DNA from: Chitinophaga pollutisoli
GTDB lineage: Bacteria > Bacteroidota > Bacteroidia > Chitinophagales > Chitinophagaceae
NCBI RefSeq assembly: GCF_038396755.1
Contig: NZ_CP149822.1
Span: forward strand, 3,100,001-3,164,000
Direction of reading: 5' to 3'
Length of the DNA: 64,000 nucleotides
In this document: in pieces, positions 16,707-26,347 of the stretch
Layout of the letters: each line of letters starts with the position of its first letter
Position numbering within the stretch: the stretch's first letter is position 1
Made by a program: the position numbers and the translations under genes
The notes under the pieces: model-generated
Database searches by the model: none
Seen by the model: only the letters and a program-made list of their open reading frames with translations
What the model was told of the DNA's origin: nothing

Positions 16707-18554
16707 TTAATACCCCCTTTCGTTCTTGCCTTCCATGTAATTCATGAACGCCTTGTTTACCACGCGGTTACCACCGGGAGTGGGGTAGTCGCCGGTAAAG
16801 TACCAGTCGCCGAGGTTGCTCGGGCAGCTCGCATGCAGGCTTTCGATGTTCTGGTAAATCACTTCCACTTTCGCTTCAATGCCGGGCGGGGTGATGATTT
16901 CGGCGATTTTCGCGGAAATCTGCTCGGGCGTAAATGGTTTGTAAACATTTTTTACCACGTTCTGCGCGTTCAGGGTATTGGTGCGCTCCAGCTCTTTGGC
17001 CAGGCCGTAAGCTTCCTGCAGGATGTATTCCTTGCCCTGCTCCCGGATCAGCGCGATGGCCGCCTGGAAGGCCACAAACTCGCCCATCTTGCTCATATCG
17101 ATGCCATAGCAGTCCGGGTAGCGGATTTGCGGGGCGGACGACATCACGATGATGCGTTTGGGACCGAGGCGGTCCAGCATTTTGATGATGCTTTCGCGGA
17201 GGGTGGTACCCCGTACGATGGAGTCGTCGATCACTACCAGCGTGTCGGTGCCGGGGCGGACGGTTCCGTAAGTGATATCGTAAACGTGCTGCACCATCTC
17301 GTTGCGGCTGGAATCTTCCGTGATGAAGGTCCGCATCTTCACGTCTTTGATGGCGATTTTATCGATCCGGACGCGGCGGTTAACCATTTCGGTCAGCTTT
17401 TCTTCATCGAAATCTTTGCCCCAGCTCATAATCCTTTCCACCTTGATGCGGTTGAGGTAGTCTTCCAGCCCTTTGATCAGGCCGTAGAACGCGACTTCCG
17501 CCGTGTTGGGGATGAAAGAGAAGATGGTATTGCGAAGGTCGTTGTCGATGGCTTTGAGTACGGTTTCGGAGAGGTGGTAGCCCAGTGCGTGGCGCTCTTT
17601 GTAGATCTTCTCGTCGTTTCCGCGGGAGAAGTAGATCCGTTCGAAGGAGCAGGCGCGGCGTTCGCGGGCCGGGATGATCTCTTCAATGGAGTATTCGCCG
17701 TTTTCCTTCACGATCAGTGCGTTGCCGGGCATGAGCTCCATCACTTCGTTCTCGCCTACGTTGAAGGTGGTGCGGATGGCCGCGCGCTCAGAGGCGGTCA
17801 CGATCACGTCTTCGTTGACATAGTAATAAGAAGGACGAATCCCGTGGGGATCGCGGATCACGAAGGAATCGCCGGAGCCGATGAGGCCGCCTACATGATA
17901 ACCGCCGTCGAACATGGAGAACGCCTGCTTGAGGATATTCTTCACGTCCAGCCCGTTTTGCCGCGCTTCGTCTTCCTTGCAAAGGAAATGGTGTACCACT
18001 TCGAGCATGGCGGCGAGGTCGCTGTTTTTGTGCTTGTCGCCAGGAGAAACTTTTGTGAAACTGAATAGCTCGTCCACATTCACCAGGTTGAAGTTACCAG
18101 CCATGGTGAGGTTTCGGGCGGGGATGGTGTTATATCTTACGAAGGGATGGCAAAGTTCTACGTCATTTTTGCCCTGGGTGGCGTAGCGGAGATGCCCCAG
18201 CAGCAGTTCGCCCAGGAAGCGGACGTGCCCTTTCATGAGGCCCGGGTAGCGGGTGATCTCAGGCTGGTACTTTTCGATCTCTGCAATTTCGTCGCGGACT
18301 TTCCCGAAAACATCGCCGATGGGTTGCGGCTGCGCGCTCCGGATGCGGTGCATGAAAGGCACCCCGGGCTCGGTGTGTAATTTTACAGTGGCCAGGCCTG
18401 CGCCGTCTTGCCCACGGTTGTGCTGTTTTTCCATGAGAAGGTACAGCTTATTCAGCCCGTAGAAAACCGTTCCGTATTTCTGTTGATAATAACTGAATGG
18501 TTTTCTTAATCTTATGAATGCCAGGCCGCATTCATGCTTAATCGCATCACTCAT
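16707..18554 (-). CDS. PurF-like amidophosphoribosyltransferase, long Bacteroidota form
   Basis: The 615-residue protein starts MSDAIKHECGLAFIRLRKPF, with the class II glutaminase Cys at residue 9, so maturation by removal of eight residues is expected. GQDGAGLAT, GHLRYATQG and FDGGYHVGGLIGSG follow in the glutaminase half. The PRPP-binding motif VVIDDSIVRGTT lies near residue 455. The reaction would be PRPP plus glutamine to phosphoribosylamine, the first step of purine synthesis. At 615 residues it exceeds classical PurF (about 470-505), and Bacteroidota often carry it as well as purF. ATG 18554 fits the family start. TAACTTTG (18572-18579) lies 17 bases upstream. Confidence 0.85.
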   Translation of the reverse strand: MSDAIKHECGLAFIRLRKPFSYYQQKYGTVFYGLNKLYLLMEKQHNRGQDGAGLATVKLHTEPGVPFMHRIRSAQPQPIGDVFGKVRDEIAEIEKYQPEITRYPGLMKGHVRFLGELLLGHLRYATQGKNDVELCHPFVRYNTIPARNLTMAGNFNLVNVDELFSFTKVSPGDKHKNSDLAAMLEVVHHFLCKEDEARQNGLDVKNILKQAFSMFDGGYHVGGLIGSGDSFVIRDPHGIRPSYYYVNEDVIVTASERAAIRTTFNVGENEVMELMPGNALIVKENGEYSIEEIIPARERRACSFERIYFSRGNDEKIYKERHALGYHLSETVLKAIDNDLRNTIFSFIPNTAEVAFYGLIKGLEDYLNRIKVERIMSWGKDFDEEKLTEMVNRRVRIDKIAIKDVKMRTFITEDSSRNEMVQHVYDITYGTVRPGTDTLVVIDDSIVRGTTLRESIIKMLDRLGPKRIIVMSSAPQIRYPDCYGIDMSKMGEFVAFQAAIALIREQGKEYILQEAYGLAKELERTNTLNAQNVVKNVYKPFTPEQISAKIAEIITPPGIEAKVEVIYQNIESLHASCPSNLGDWYFTGDYPTPGGNRVVNKAFMNYMEGKNERGY

Positions 18555-18571
18555 GCTGTAAATTGAAGTCG

Positions 18572-18579
18572 CAAAGTTA
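18572..18579 (-). promoter_or_regulatory. Bacteroidota -7 element before the PurF-like gene
   Basis: Minus-strand TAACTTTG matches TAnnTTTG exactly, 17 bases before the ATG. No TTTG is found at the usual 19-21-base spacing; the nearest is 12 bases upstream. Confidence 0.4.
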
Positions 18580-18692
18580 CGCTTAAATTTCCAAACGGCC
18601 GCATTCACCAAAATGCCCTTCCGGCGGGCGCGCCGGGGTAATTGGGATGGAAACGGGCCATGATAGCGCCATGCCGATTGCCGGTATAAAAA

Positions 18693-18717
18693 ATCCCGGC
18701 ACTGTTGGTGCCGGGAT
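18693..18717 (-). terminator. Intrinsic terminator after the SurA-like gene
   Basis: A 10-bp perfect stem (ATCCCGGCAC/GTGCCGGGAT) with loop TGTTG is followed on the minus strand by TTTTTATA, 26 bases past the stop codon. Confidence 0.85.
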
Positions 18718-18742
18718 AGTATCATGATTTGCTGAAATCCAT

Positions 18743-20137
18743 TTAATTGGAGGCCATAATATTGTTGGCGGCCGACCATTTGGACACGTTCTCGCATTGT
18801 TTGTATTCGTCTTCCACATGCACATAGAAAGTCGGCACTTTGTCTACCAGCCATTTGGCCAGGGCGGTTGCCTGTTTTTCCTGGAGTGTGCGCTGCTGGA
18901 TGCGGGAGTAATCGTCGCGAAGGTTTTCGCGGTGCGGCTCGGTACGTGTTTTCAGGTACACGAGGCGAACGCCTTTACGGCCTTGCTCGTCGGTAAATTC
19001 GATCGGTTTGGTAACGCCACCCGGTTTCAGGGAATCGATCAGCATTACGATGTCTTTGGTAGACGGGTCGTTCAGCTGGTCGATGGTGATGAAAGTACTG
19101 TTGGTCATCGGGTTGGTCAGCATACCGCCGCTGAACTTCGCCATGGGATCATCGCTGTATTTGGCTACGGCTTCCGCGAAGTTGGTCTTACCCGCGATAA
19201 TGTTGGCGCGGATGGTGTCCAGCTTCTGGATGGCGTTCTTGATTTCGTTGGTCATTACGTTCGGCTTGAGGAGGATGTGCTGCACGGTCACGTTGTCGCC
19301 CGCGCGTTTCAGCATCTTGATCAGGTGGTAGCCAAACTGCGACTTCACAGGGTTGGACATTTCACCTTCGCGCAGCCGGAAGCTGGCGGAGAGGAATTCC
19401 GGATCCCAGTTTTTATCGTAACGGTTGAGGGGATAAACGCCATTGTTCTCGCGAACGGCGGGGTCTTCGGAGTAGAGGCTGGCATAGGTGCCGAATTCGC
19501 CCTCTTTCTTTTCAACCTTGCTGCGGATATCCATGAGCCTGTCGTACGCGTATTTGTCCATCTCGCGGCTTGCTTTGGGCAGGAGCACGAGCTGGCCGAT
19601 TTCGAGTTCGGATTCGTAGAACGGCAGGCTGTCTTGCGGTATTTTTTCGAAATTGGTACGCACTTCTGTGGGTGTCACTTTCACGGAGTTCACGATCTTG
19701 TCGCGCATGGCTTTGGCGAGCATGTTCTCACGGATAGCGTCGCGGAAGCGTTCGCGGAGCTGGTAGATGGTGTAGCCAGTCACTTTCGTCATGTTCTCGC
19801 GGCCGTTGTAGCGCTGTTCGGCCCAACGGATCTGGGATTCGATACGGCCTTCCACGTCTGATTCGGAAATGGGAAGCGAGTCGCGCTCAGCCTGGAGTAC
19901 CAGGATTTTCTGTGCGATAATCTGCTCGATGGCGGCGCAGGGCGCGTTGGCCGGTAATGGAACGCCTTCGAGGGCTTGCTGTTGCATATCCACCAGCGCC
20001 GACTCGATGTCGGACTGAAGGATGATCTTTTCACCCACCTTGGCAACTATCTTGTCGGCAATAATCTTTTTCTGCTGCGCCACGGCTACCTGGAAAAGGA
20101 ACATGGCGGCGAAGGAAGATATGACAAATTTCTTCAT
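18743..20137 (-). CDS. surA: SurA-like periplasmic peptidyl-prolyl isomerase
   Basis: The 464-residue protein has a signal peptide (FVISSFAAMFLFQVAVAQ). The N-terminal chaperone region (DKIVAKVGEKIILQSDIESA) is the SurA_N type. Two parvulin domains follow: a first, less typical one around 175-275 (SELEIGQLVLLPKA, SQFGYHLIKML) and a canonical one around 285-390 (VQHILLKPNVMTNEI, AKYSDDPMAKFSGG). SurA helps outer-membrane proteins fold, which suits a genome with many SusC-type barrels. It has its own terminator; the upstream infB operon ends 120 bases before it. Confidence 0.85.
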   Translation of the reverse strand: MKKFVISSFAAMFLFQVAVAQQKKIIADKIVAKVGEKIILQSDIESALVDMQQQALEGVPLPANAPCAAIEQIIAQKILVLQAERDSLPISESDVEGRIESQIRWAEQRYNGRENMTKVTGYTIYQLRERFRDAIRENMLAKAMRDKIVNSVKVTPTEVRTNFEKIPQDSLPFYESELEIGQLVLLPKASREMDKYAYDRLMDIRSKVEKKEGEFGTYASLYSEDPAVRENNGVYPLNRYDKNWDPEFLSASFRLREGEMSNPVKSQFGYHLIKMLKRAGDNVTVQHILLKPNVMTNEIKNAIQKLDTIRANIIAGKTNFAEAVAKYSDDPMAKFSGGMLTNPMTNSTFITIDQLNDPSTKDIVMLIDSLKPGGVTKPIEFTDEQGRKGVRLVYLKTRTEPHRENLRDDYSRIQQRTLQEKQATALAKWLVDKVPTFYVHVEDEYKQCENVSKWSAANNIMASN

Positions 20138-20220
20138 ATAAATGCTACTGTCTTCTCAAAGTAACTGATAAAAAATTAGCCGCACAAAGACGGCTAATCT
20201 ATTTAACAAAAATTTCGGAA

Positions 20221-20248
20221 TTGCGGCGGGTGTTGAGACCCGCCGCAA
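20221..20248 (-). terminator. Hairpin terminator of the rimP-nusA-infB operon
   Basis: TTGCGGCGGGT (20221-20231) and its complement (20238-20248) form an 11-bp perfect stem with a 6-base loop, 8 bases after the infB stop. The T-tract on the minus strand is offset (TTCCGAAATTTTTG). Confidence 0.65.
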
Positions 20249-20256
20249 CGGATGTT

Positions 20257-23200
20257 TTAGAGGGTACGTTTCACTTCCACTTCTTCGAAGCCTTCGACGA
20301 TGTCGCCGACTTTGAGGTCGCTGTAGTTTTTGATGGAGAGACCGCATTCCATGCCGGAAACGACTTCTTTCACATCGTCTTTGTAACGTTTGAGCGACTG
20401 CAGTTCGCCTGTGTGCACCACGATACCGTCGCGTACCAGGTTTATGCGCGAATTGCGGAAGAGTTTGCCATCGAGTACGAAACAGCCTGCAACGGTAGCT
20501 TTGTCGAATTTGTAGGTTTCGCGGATTTCGACGTTCGCGGTAACCTTCTTCTCGATTTTCGGTTCCAGCATCCCTTCCATCGCGGATTTGAGCTCGTCGA
20601 TGGCGTCGTAGATAATGGAGTACGTGCGGATTTCGATATTCTCTTTCTCGGCGAGGCGGGCTGCATTGAGCGACGGGCGCACCTGGAAGCCGATCACGAG
20701 AGCGTCGGAGGCGGTAGCCAGGAGTACGTCGGATTCGGTGATCTGACCTACGCCTTTGAGTACTACGCTGACAACGATTTCTTCTGTAGACAGTTTCTGC
20801 AGGGAGTCGGAGAGCGCTTCCACGGAACCGTCCACGTCGCCTTTGATGATGAGGTTCAGCTGCTTGAAGTTGCCAAGGGCAAGTCGGCGGCCGATCTCGT
20901 CGAGGGTGATGTGTTTCTTGGTGCGGATGCCCTGTTCGCGAACGATCTGGGCTCTGCGGTTGGCCAGATCCTTGGCTTCGGACTCGTCTTCGTACATGCG
21001 GAACTTCTCACCTGCCTGCGGGGCGCCGTTGAGGCCGAGGAGCTGCACGGGGGCGGAGGGGCCAACTTTCTCGACGCGTTGTCCGCGTTCGTTGAACATG
21101 GCCTTGATCTTACCGAAGTGCGCGCCGGACACGATGGTGTCGCCCTGGCTGAGGGAACCGTTCTGCACCAGCACCGTGGTTACGTAGCCGCGGCCCTTGT
21201 CGAGCGTGGCTTCGATCACCGTACCGGAAGCTTCGCGGTTCGGGTTGGCTTTCAGGTCGAGGAGCTCGGCTTCCAGCAGGATTTTCTCCAGCAGGATGTC
21301 GATATTCATACCGCTTTTGGCGGAGATTTCCTGGCTTTGGAATTTACCGCCCCAGTCTTCCACGAGGAGGTTCATACCGGCGAGTTGTTCCTTGATTTTT
21401 TCCGGGTTGGCGCCGTCTTTATCCACTTTGTTGATGGCGAATACCATCGGCAGGCCGGCGGCCTGGGAGTGGGAGATGGCCTCACGGGTCTGGGGCATGA
21501 TGGCATCGTCTGCCGCGATCACGATCACGGCGATGTCAGCCACTTTTGCACCACGGGCACGCATCGCGGTAAACGCTTCGTGACCGGGAGTATCGAGGAA
21601 AGTTACTTTTTTGCCGGAAGCGGTGGTTACCTGGTAGGCACCGATGTGCTGGGTGATACCGCCGGCCTCGCCCGCAACTACGTTGGCGTTGCGGATATAG
21701 TCGAGCAGGGAGGTTTTACCGTGGTCTACGTGACCCATGATGGTCACGATGGGCGCGCGGGGTTCCAGATCTTCCGGAGCGTCTTCGATTTCGTCTTCAT
21801 CGTCGTCGGTTGCGTCGTCGATACCGATGAATTCCACTTCATAACCGAATTCTCCGGCTACGAGCTCGATTACTTCGGCGTCGAGGCGTTGGTTGATGGA
21901 CACCATGATACCGAGGCCCATACATTTCGAGATCACTTCGGCGAAGGAAACGTCCATGAGGTTGGCGAGCTCGCTCACGGAGAGGAATTCGGTTACCTGC
22001 AGCTTGTTGCCGTCGGCCATGTTCTGGGCTTCGCGTTCGGCCATTTCGTGGCGTTTGTCGCGGCGGCGGCTGGCCTTGGTGGATTTCCCACCGCGGGTGT
22101 TGCCACCCAGTTTGGCCATGGTTTCCTTGATTTTATTCTGGATCTCGTTTTTATCGATTTCACGGTCTTGCGGTCCGCGGGGGCACCCTGGCCGAAGTTG
22201 CCCTGGCCGGGGCGGGGGTTGCGGTTATTGGGTCCGCGGTTGCCTTGATGGCCTCCGGGCCCTCTGTTGCCCTGGTGCCCGCCGGGTCCACGGTTGCCCT
22301 GGGGGCCTCCGGGTCCGCGGTTGCCTTGCTGGCCGCCGTGTTGTCCGGGGCCGCGTTGGCCGGGGCCTCCGGGTCCGCGGTTACCTTGCTGGGTGCCGTG
22401 TTGGCCGCCGCCGTGCTGGCCGGGGCCGCGGTTGCCCTGGGCGCCTTCGCGGGCGAATTCGCCGGGTTTGATGGGCTCGGGTTTCTTTTCTACGACGATA
22501 CGTTTGCGTTTACGTTTTTCGTCTTTATTGAAGCCTTTGTTATCGCGGCGGTCCTGGGACACGGGGAGATCGATTTTACCGATCACTTTAGGTCCGGAGA
22601 GGCGTGTAGCCTGAATATTTTCGATCACGGAGGGTCCTGCGTCGTCGCCGGAAGCGTCGCTGGCTGCGGGGGAAGCGGGAGCTTCGGGGGCAGCGGGTGC
22701 AGGAGTCTGCGCGGCGGGGGCTGCGGTTTCTTCCTTGGCGGCGGGTTTGGGTTCCGGTTTCGGTTCTTGTTTAGGTTCGGGTTTAGGTTCCGGTTTCACT
22801 TCCGCTGCGGGCTTTTCGGGCTGCGGGGCGGGTTGTGGCGCCGGGGTATCTTCCTTCACGGTTTTGGATTCGGCTTTGGGCTCGGGAGCGGGCTGCGGCT
22901 TGGGTTCAGGTTTGGCTTCTGCGGCAGGTTTGGGCTCCTGGGGAGCGGGGGCCGGCTTATCTTCTTCCGTTTCGGGTTTGGCTGTTTTCTTACGGTTGGC
23001 GGGATTAAGCGCGTCCAGATCGATGGTACCCATGATGCGGGGGCCATTGATCTTGGGGGATTCGGGTTTCACGACCTCTTCCTCTTTGGCTGCGGCTTTA
23101 GGCTCGGGCGCCGTCTCCTTTTTCGGCTCGGGGGCCGGTTCGGGTTTGGGCTCGGGTTTGGCTTCGGCGGCCGGTTGGGGCTGGGGGGCGGGAGCCGGTT

Positions 23201-23627
23201 CAGGCTGTGGCGCAGGCTGTTCCGTACGGGCCTCGGGCTGGGGGGCCGCTTTGGGGGCGGGTTCCGGCTCGGGGACAGGTTCCGGTTTGGCGGCGGGCGC
23301 TTCCTCCTTCTTTTTGGTTACGGCATCCGCTTCCTCCTTTTTCTTCGCTGCCAGCTCTGCTTCTTCCTTCTCCTTCTTCTTGGCTGCGTCTAACACCGTT
23401 CCTTTCGGCAAAGCGATCTGGTCGCTTTTTCGCTTGTTGGCCTTATCCTGTTGGAACTCATTCTGGAGCGCATGGTACATCTGGGCAGTGAGACGGGCGT
23501 TGGGAGAACCGAATCCATCCATATCATAGCCTTTACCGGCTAGGAAATCGATCAGCGTTTCCTTGCCAATGTTGAATTCCTTGGCTGCGGCCAGCAATCT
23601 CGGTGTGTTGTTTGTTACTTCAGGCAT
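20257..23627 (-). CDS. infB: Translation initiation factor IF-2 (frameshifted in this sequence)
   Basis: Read across one frameshift this is a 1123-residue IF-2, the GTPase that brings initiator tRNA to the ribosome. It starts [20 protein letters not shown], then a long Pro/Glu/Lys/Ala-rich linker and a Gly-rich NRGPGGxQG segment. The G domain is intact ([34 protein letters not shown]), followed by domains II-IV. The frames part at 22179-22183, a run of five G (C on the coding strand): adding one base joins GQGAP to [14 protein letters not shown]-2 is essential, so a sequence error is the likely cause. Third gene of rimP-nusA-infB. Confidence 0.9.
22190..22470 (-). repeat. Coding repeat: Gly/Asn/Arg-rich segment within infB
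   Basis: About ten imperfect copies of a 24-33-base unit encode NRGPGGxQG-like blocks (for example [17 protein letters not shown]). It is disordered, basic and probably binds RNA or ribosome. The repeat lies next to the frameshift and could confuse assembly. Confidence 0.7.
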
Positions 23628-23721
23628 ATCGTTTTCTCGTCCTTCCCGTTTAATCCCCACCAACCGGCGGAGCAAATCTTTTAACATTTTAACAATAACT
23701 CAAATATCTCTGCAATCAAAA

Positions 23722-23756
23722 AAGCCAACCCTATGGGAAGGGGTAGCGGAAGGCTT
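23722..23756 (-). promoter_or_regulatory. Terminator-like hairpin between nusA and infB
   Basis: On the minus strand AAGCC...GGCTT, with inner ACCC/GGGT pairing, is followed at once by six T. The stem begins inside the nusA stop codon. It has the form of an intrinsic terminator or attenuator inside the operon, possibly setting the infB level. Confidence 0.45.
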
Positions 23757-25002
23757 ATTCTTTTTCAAATTCTTCCTGGAGAATCCTTCTCACTTCTGTT
23801 ACGGTCTCCTCTTCGAGGTCGGAGCGGCGTACCAGTTCTTCCGAAGTCAGATCCAGGACGGAGCGGGCTGTATCGCAACCGATTCTTTTCAGTTCGTCGA
23901 TTACCCAGGCTTCGATTTCGTCTGCGAATTCTTCCAGGTCGATGTCGAATTCGGTTTGTTCCTGTTCTTCATCGCGGAACACATCGATTTCGTAGCCGGT
24001 CAGTTCGCAGGCCAGTTTAATGTTCACGCCTTTTTTACCGATGGCCAGTGATACCTGGTCGGGTTTGAGGTAAACGGAGGCGTACTTGTTATCATTATCC
24101 ACTTCCATCCGGCTGATGCGGGCGGGCGTGAGTGCGCGCTGGATCAGGAGCTGAATGTTTGCGGTATAGTTGATGATGTCAATGTTCTCGTTGCGGAGTT
24201 CACGTACGATGCCGTGAATCCGGCTTCCTTTCATACCCACGCAGGCGCCTACGGGGTCGATACGGTCGTCATAGGATTCCACGGCAACTTTGGCTCTTTC
24301 GCCGGGCTCGCGCACGATCTTTTTGATCACGATTAGGCCGTCGAAGATTTCCGGCACCTCGATTTCGAGGAGTTTGGCCAGGAAGGAGGGATGTGTTCTG
24401 GAAAGGATGATCAGCGGGGAGTTATTTTTCAGCTCCACTTTCTTCACGACTGCTCTCACGTTCTCACCTTTCTTGAAATAATCCGTCGGTATCTGCTCGG
24501 ATTTAGGCAATATTAGTTCATTCCCTTCATCATCCAATAATAAAACTTCTTTTTTCCACACCTGGTAAACTTCCCCGGTTACGATCTCGCCTACGCGGTC
24601 GCCGTATTTCTTCACCAGGATGTTCTTTTTCAGGTCGCCGATGCGGGCGGTCAGCGTTTGCTTCGCTGCCAGGATGGCGCGGCGCCCGAAATCCAGGATT
24701 TCCACTTCTTCATACAAATCTTCCCCCACCTGGTAGTCGGGCTCGATCAGAATGGCTTCGGAATAAGCCACCTGCGCATTCTCGTCCTCTACCGTTCCAT
24801 CTTCCACGATGGTGCGGCGGCGAAGAATCTCCAGGTCACCTTTCTCAGTATTTACAATCACGTCAAAGTTCTCATCTGAGCCATATTTCTTACGCAACAG
24901 GGTCTTAAACACGTCCTCCAACACCTTCATCAGCGTGGGCCGGTCGATGTTCTCGGCCTCCTTAAACTCGGTGAATGACTCAATCAGGTTAATACTAGCC
25001 AT
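23755..25002 (-). CDS. nusA: Transcription termination/antitermination factor NusA
   Basis: The 415-residue protein binds RNA polymerase and modulates pausing and termination. N-terminal NusA_N (SFTEFKEAENIDRPTLMKVL), S1 (GEIVTGEVYQVWKKEVLLL), and two KH domains (VGACVGMKGSRIHGIVREL; SLAIGKKGVNIKLACELTG) are in the usual order. Like other Bacteroidota NusA it lacks the long C-terminal acidic repeats of E. coli (415 versus 495 residues). It begins 13 bases after rimP and precedes infB in the conserved operon. Confidence 0.97.
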   Translation of the reverse strand: MASINLIESFTEFKEAENIDRPTLMKVLEDVFKTLLRKKYGSDENFDVIVNTEKGDLEILRRRTIVEDGTVEDENAQVAYSEAILIEPDYQVGEDLYEEVEILDFGRRAILAAKQTLTARIGDLKKNILVKKYGDRVGEIVTGEVYQVWKKEVLLLDDEGNELILPKSEQIPTDYFKKGENVRAVVKKVELKNNSPLIILSRTHPSFLAKLLEIEVPEIFDGLIVIKKIVREPGERAKVAVESYDDRIDPVGACVGMKGSRIHGIVRELRNENIDIINYTANIQLLIQRALTPARISRMEVDNDNKYASVYLKPDQVSLAIGKKGVNIKLACELTGYEIDVFRDEEQEQTEFDIDLEEFADEIEAWVIDELKRIGCDTARSVLDLTSEELVRRSDLEEETVTEVRRILQEEFEKE

Positions 25003-25015
25003 GTTATATATTATT

Positions 25016-25480
25016 TTAAAACACGATGCACACCTTTGTGTGCTTTATTTCTGTTAAATTGATGTTAGATATTCTGATTTCCTTTTTCTTACCGATCGTT
25101 TCTTCCAGCGTCAGCTCCGATTCGGTTGCCGCCGTCAGCTTGCCTTCCTTCACGGTACCATCCAGCAAAGTCACCTCCACTTTCCGGCCCACGTTCTTCA
25201 CAAACTGCCGATGCGTCTTCAAAGGCTCATCAAGCCCCGGAGACGATACTTCCAGCGAAAAATCGTTGTCAGGAAAAAGGCCGGCGGCCTCCAGCTGGGG
25301 ATACAACTGGCGGTTCAGCGACACCAGATTGGAGATCGACGCGCCGCTATCCGCATCCACGTAAACCTTCACATTGTTGGTAGGCTTAATCTTTATTTCA
25401 ACCACGAAATATTCCGGCTTGTCCGCCAGCAGAGCGTCGAGAAATTCCCTGATGCGCGCTATCACTTGTTCGTTTGCCAT
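25016..25480 (-). CDS. rimP: Ribosome maturation factor RimP
   Basis: The 154-residue protein is needed for 30S subunit maturation. DSGASISNLVSLNRQLYPQL and FSLEVSSPGLDEPLKTHRQF are the RimP signature (classical: SPGLDRPL), with a C-terminal SH3-like part (GRKVEVTLLDGTVKEGKLTA). It is the first gene of rimP-nusA-infB. TATTTTGT lies directly before the ATG and is close to, but not exactly, TAnnTTTG. Confidence 0.95.
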   Translation of the reverse strand: MANEQVIARIREFLDALLADKPEYFVVEIKIKPTNNVKVYVDADSGASISNLVSLNRQLYPQLEAAGLFPDNDFSLEVSSPGLDEPLKTHRQFVKNVGRKVEVTLLDGTVKEGKLTAATESELTLEETIGKKKEIRISNINLTEIKHTKVCIVF

Positions 25481-25655
25481 ACAAAATAGAAGAAGGGGAC
25501 TCCCATCGTCCCCTTCATTTGAATCTTTATTCCGTTACAAAATTAGCATTTATTTTCATTTCAAAAAGTATTTCTTTCCCGCAAACCCAATACCAATCAT
25601 ATTACCAAACTTTGTAATTGGTAGTCCGCCGCATTTAACGTATCTTAGAAATCAC

Positions 25656-25940
25656 ATGATCTCCCGGATTCAACCAGAGCTCGCGATGTGGACCGCCGGC
25701 CTAGTTTTGCTCGCCTGTATGGACCCGCACGCAAACCTTCCCAGCCTTTGCTTCTGGCGCTGGATCGGTTTCGAAAGCTGTCCCGGTTGCGGCCTCGGCC
25801 ACTCCGTTTCCCATCTCTTCCACGGCCACTGGCAGGAAAGCTGGGAGACGCACAAACTCGGCGCCCCGACCATCGCAGCTCTCCTCTGGCGGATCGGGCA
25901 ACTCACTAAAATTCAAATTCACGCCTTCAGACATGGATAA
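25656..25940 (+). CDS. DUF2752 small membrane protein
   Basis: The 94-residue protein starts MISRIQPELAMWTAGLVLLA. The DUF2752 core FESCPGCGLGHSVSHLFHGH is present, with its CPxCG motif followed by a conserved His region, between two hydrophobic helices. The Cys pair suggests metal binding or redox, but no function is known. The ATG at 25656 is the only one preceding the first helix. It overlaps the next gene by 8 bases, so the two are probably translationally coupled. Confidence 0.85.
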   Translation: MISRIQPELAMWTAGLVLLACMDPHANLPSLCFWRWIGFESCPGCGLGHSVSHLFHGHWQESWETHKLGAPTIAALLWRIGQLTKIQIHAFRHG

Positions 25941-26298
25941 TTATTATTATGCCGCCCTGCCGGGCATCGACCAGGAAGAAATGGTCTGGCTGGAAGAGCT
26001 TACCAAAAAATTTGACGACGACACCCGGAAGAAATTTCTTTTCCTCTACCAGTCGCGCCGAAAAGACCCGCAAACCATCCTCATCACCTGCCTCCTTGGC
26101 CTCATCGGCCCCAACGGTATCCACCGCTTCCTGCTCGACCAGATCCTGATAGGTATCCTTTACGTGGTAACGCTCGGCTTTTGTTTTATCGGCACCATCA
26201 TCGACGCCATCAACTACCGCCGCCTTACCTGGGAATACAACAAACAGGTTTCCCTGGAAGTGGCGGCCATGCTCAGCAGAACCTGGACCGATCGTTAA
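25933..26298 (+). CDS. TM2 domain-containing membrane protein
   Basis: The 121-residue protein has an acidic, soluble N-terminus (ALPGIDQEEMVWLEELTKKF) followed by a TM2 domain: ILITCLLGLIGPNGIHRFLL, the glycine-rich turn, and YVVTLGFCFIGTIIDAINYR. TM2 domains are two-helix hairpins; function in bacteria is unclear. It overlaps the DUF2752 gene by 8 bases. Confidence 0.85.
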   Translation: MDNYYYAALPGIDQEEMVWLEELTKKFDDDTRKKFLFLYQSRRKDPQTILITCLLGLIGPNGIHRFLLDQILIGILYVVTLGFCFIGTIIDAINYRRLTWEYNKQVSLEVAAMLSRTWTDR

Positions 26299-26335
26299 AG
26301 AAATCCTAAAAACTGGCAAAAAAGGGGGTATCTGC

Positions 26336-26343
26336 TATCTTTG
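26336..26343 (+). promoter_or_regulatory. Bacteroidota -7 element before the DUF4834 gene
   Basis: TATCTTTG fits TAnnTTTG exactly and ends only 4 bases before the ATG at 26348, implying a leaderless or very short-leader transcript. The -33 region is weak. Confidence 0.4.
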
Positions 26344-26347
26344 CAGC

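Noticed and set aside
18555..18854. 300-base N-terminal extension of the PurF-like protein
   Set aside because: The open frame continues upstream but includes the minus-strand surA 3' end and its terminator; the family start MSDAIKHEC at 18554 places the catalytic Cys correctly.
20221..22248. Long open plus-strand frame opposite infB (675 codons)
   Set aside because: It is the mirror of a GC-rich real gene: its translation is low-complexity ([16 protein letters not shown]) with no domain, while the minus strand encodes IF-2.
22190..22470. Regular repeats resembling a CRISPR or intergenic repeat array
   Set aside because: The repeats are in frame, encode NRGPGG-type residues of IF-2, are imperfect, and have no unique spacers.
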